Both the position numbers and the translations under genes were made by a program. From NCBI RefSeq assembly GCF_033558715.1, contig NZ_CP114606.1:2728001-2792000 (forward strand): a stretch of 64,000 bases of DNA, in the 5' to 3' direction. Below, piece by piece: positions 62,552-64,000 of this stretch. This DNA is from Acinetobacter sp. YWS30-1. Its GTDB lineage: Bacteria > Pseudomonadota > Gammaproteobacteria > Pseudomonadales > Moraxellaceae. The notes under the pieces are model-generated. The model was given only the letters and a program-made list of their open reading frames with translations. It was not told where the DNA came from and searched no databases. Numbering within the stretch: position 1 is the stretch's first letter; each line of letters begins with the position of its first letter.

Positions 62552-62987
62552 TGTAAACGCGCCAAACACTATTATGGCGTTTGATTTTGGTACACAGAAA
62601 ATGGGAATAGCAGTCGGCCAATCCCTGATTGAAAGTGCCAATCCCCTCCCTTTATTTCCTATGAAAGACGGGATTCCGAACTGGGACGAATTACTGAAAA
62701 TTGTAAAAAGCCATCAGCCGGGCCTATTTTTGGTCGGCCTGCCACTAAATATGGATGATAGTGAATCTGAACTGTCGACACGGGCACGTAAATTTGCCCG
62801 CCGTTTACGTCATCAGACCAATATTGAAACCTTGATGGTGGATGAACGCCTGACCACTCGTGAAGCACGGGATGAACTGGATCATTATCAGGCACAAGGT
62901 CGCGGCAAAAAATTGTCTGCGGACAGTATTGCTGCTGCCCTCTTGATTGAAAGCTGGTATAGGCATCCGGCTGGACTGCAACCCTAA
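62544..62987 (+). CDS. ruvX: RuvX/YqgF, putative Holliday junction resolvase / pre-16S rRNA nuclease
   Basis: A small RNase H-fold nuclease implicated in 16S rRNA 5'-end maturation. The 147 aa contain [16 protein letters not shown] (first Asp), [30 protein letters not shown] (Glu) and [13 protein letters not shown] (final Asp). The start is the ATG at 62544 (MPDVNAPN), 8 bp inside yqgE, indicating coupled translation. The gene follows yqgE in most gammaproteobacteria. Confidence 0.95.
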   Translation: MPDVNAPNTIMAFDFGTQKMGIAVGQSLIESANPLPLFPMKDGIPNWDELLKIVKSHQPGLFLVGLPLNMDDSESELSTRARKFARRLRHQTNIETLMVDERLTTREARDELDHYQAQGRGKKLSADSIAAALLIESWYRHPAGLQP

Positions 62988-63007
62988 ATTTCTTTTAAAT
63001 ATAAGCA

Positions 63008-63036
63008 ATAGCATCTTTCGAGATACTATTTTTTTT
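63008..63036 (+). terminator. Terminator after ruvX with TTCG tetraloop
   Basis: ATAGCATCT-TTCG-AGATACTAT (one mismatch) followed by eight T residues, 20 bp after ruvX. The UUCG loop stabilises the RNA hairpin. Confidence 0.85.
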
Positions 63037-63222
63037 GAATTGAAGAATCTCTTTTTTAGTTCATTGGGGTACTTTTAATCTAAAAACAATAGAGTGCCTT
63101 CATCAATCATTTTTTCATCATTCGACACCGAAGAAATCCCCTTATCCTAATTTCTCCCTGATAGAGAAAGAACTTTAAATACGAATGGACTAACATTTTT
63201 GGTTTTATCAAAGATAATTTAA

Positions 63223-63843
63223 TTAAGGAAAAAAATAACGAAAGGTCAGGTTAATTCTAGGTTCTAAAACCCGAGTCGTTTTCCGGATACAATGTTTCCA
63301 GTAGTGTTGGGTCTGTCCTCGCATCACAATCAACTGACCACTTTGTAAAAGCAGATCTACTGTTTCATTCTCTGTTTTGTGTTTAAAGCTCATCTTGCGG
63401 GTTGCCCCCAAACTGAGGGATGCAATCACATTTTCCTGTGACGTTCCCTGATATAAAGCCGCTTCATCATCACTATGCCAGCCCAGACCTTGCGAACCAT
63501 CTTCATATAAATTGGCCAGACAGGAATTAAACGAATGACCGACCAGCTTTTCAATATGCTGTTTTAACCGGAACAGACCCGGTGTCCAGATCTGAGCCTG
63601 CTTGAAACTTCCAGAGTAGTGATACTGATAATGTTCATCGCCATACCACACCACTTTTCGTCCCGTAATATAATGCTTGCCAAATAAATTCACTTCGTCC
63701 GGCTGCCAGACCAGATGAGCTAAAAAATCCTGTAAATATTGCTGGCTCTGCTTTTCATCCAAAATCTGGCCATAATCTTCCACGACCCCATCAAAGGGTA
63801 ATAGATTAGCTTGAGGTTCTGGCGCAAACAGGTCCAAAGTCAT
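63223..63843 (-). CDS. AlkB-like 2-oxoglutarate/Fe(II)-dependent dioxygenase
   Basis: A 206-aa dioxygenase of the AlkB superfamily, closest in motif layout to the ALKBH2/3 branch rather than E. coli AlkB. The iron ligands are H123 and D125 (GWHSDDEAALY) and probably H184 (MRGQTQHYWKHCIRK). The 2-oxoglutarate Arg residues are in EPRINLTFR. The nucleotide-recognition lid has LFGKHYITGRKVVWYGD. It likely reverses N1-methyladenine/N3-methylcytosine lesions. No adaptive-response gene ada is adjacent, so it is probably constitutive or self-standing. Starts at 63843, no close neighbour. Confidence 0.9.
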   Translation of the reverse strand: MTLDLFAPEPQANLLPFDGVVEDYGQILDEKQSQQYLQDFLAHLVWQPDEVNLFGKHYITGRKVVWYGDEHYQYHYSGSFKQAQIWTPGLFRLKQHIEKLVGHSFNSCLANLYEDGSQGLGWHSDDEAALYQGTSQENVIASLSLGATRKMSFKHKTENETVDLLLQSGQLIVMRGQTQHYWKHCIRKTTRVLEPRINLTFRYFFP

Positions 63844-64000
63844 TTTAAAATCAGTCTAAAAATTTCAGTATCTTGCTGAAAAGATTGAGACTTATCCGGA
63901 AAAATTACAATCTAATTTCACAAATAAATACAACATTTACTCTTGTGAGTACCTTTATTCCTGCCTAGACTAAATTCAACTTTGACAATAAAAATAATTG
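63844..64000. other. Right window edge, no gene identified
   Basis: 157 bp of AT-rich DNA upstream of the AlkB-like gene. It likely contains that gene's promoter. Nothing else recognised. Confidence 0.4.

Overview
The window is a chromosomal segment of an Acinetobacter species (Gammaproteobacteria, Moraxellaceae). Evidence: the acyl-CoA reductase Acr1, an ISAba125 element, a short division/cell-wall cluster that ends at mraY, type IV pilus genes in the Acinetobacter arrangement, a moderately AT-rich composition and many compact U-tailed terminators. Nearly all of it is core housekeeping DNA. The accessory content is three insertion sequences and the damage around them.

Layout. 1-5777 (minus): pilMNOPQ-aroK-aroB, the type IV pilus alignment complex and secretin followed by shikimate-pathway genes. 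5944-8472 (plus): the PBP1a gene, divergent from pilM. 8505-9895: an IS4-family element inserted in the shared terminator between the PBP1a gene and rlmA. 10797-17929 (minus): rsmH-ftsL-ftsI-murE-murF-mraY. 18120-19139: sulfate-binding protein sbp, then the 3' stump of a second sbp copy abutting an IS200/IS605 element (tnpB/tnpA, 19589 to about 21473). 21887-27004: a small exported protein, gltX, tRNA-Ala and tRNA-Glu, a zinc-ribbon membrane protein, a Sel1 protein and ettA. 27324-33737: metY-type sulfhydrylase, acr1, hisIE, a UvrD-like helicase and an AAA ATPase. 34175-40389: a six-gene Mrp Na+/H+ antiporter operon with fused A and B subunits.

40469-47737 (minus): tpiA-secG-tRNA-Leu-4x tRNA-fMet-rimP-nusA-infB-rbfA, an expanded version of the enterobacterial secG-leuU-metY-rimP region. 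48016-52452 (plus): pilB-pilC-pilD-coaE, the pilus assembly ATPase, platform protein and prepilin peptidase that work with PilMNOPQ at the other end of the window. 52491-56766: EamA transporter, rlmB, ppnP, recN. 56839-61352 (minus): an envelope protein operon (COG3014-type protein, YcfL-like, LpoB-like, CsgG-like) whose first gene is split by ISAba125 with a 3-bp duplication. 61997-63843: yqgE-ruvX and an AlkB-like dioxygenase.

The most informative observations are structural. The TnpB-bearing element has sbp sequence on one flank only, and that junction fits insertion after TTAC in a vanished sbp copy. The IS4-family insertion separates both halves of a bidirectional terminator from their U-tracts. 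The ISAba125 insertion can be reversed on paper to recover the original signal peptide. I found no CRISPR array, prophage or obvious new defence island. The helicase/ATPase pair at 30789-33737 is the least explained gene pair.
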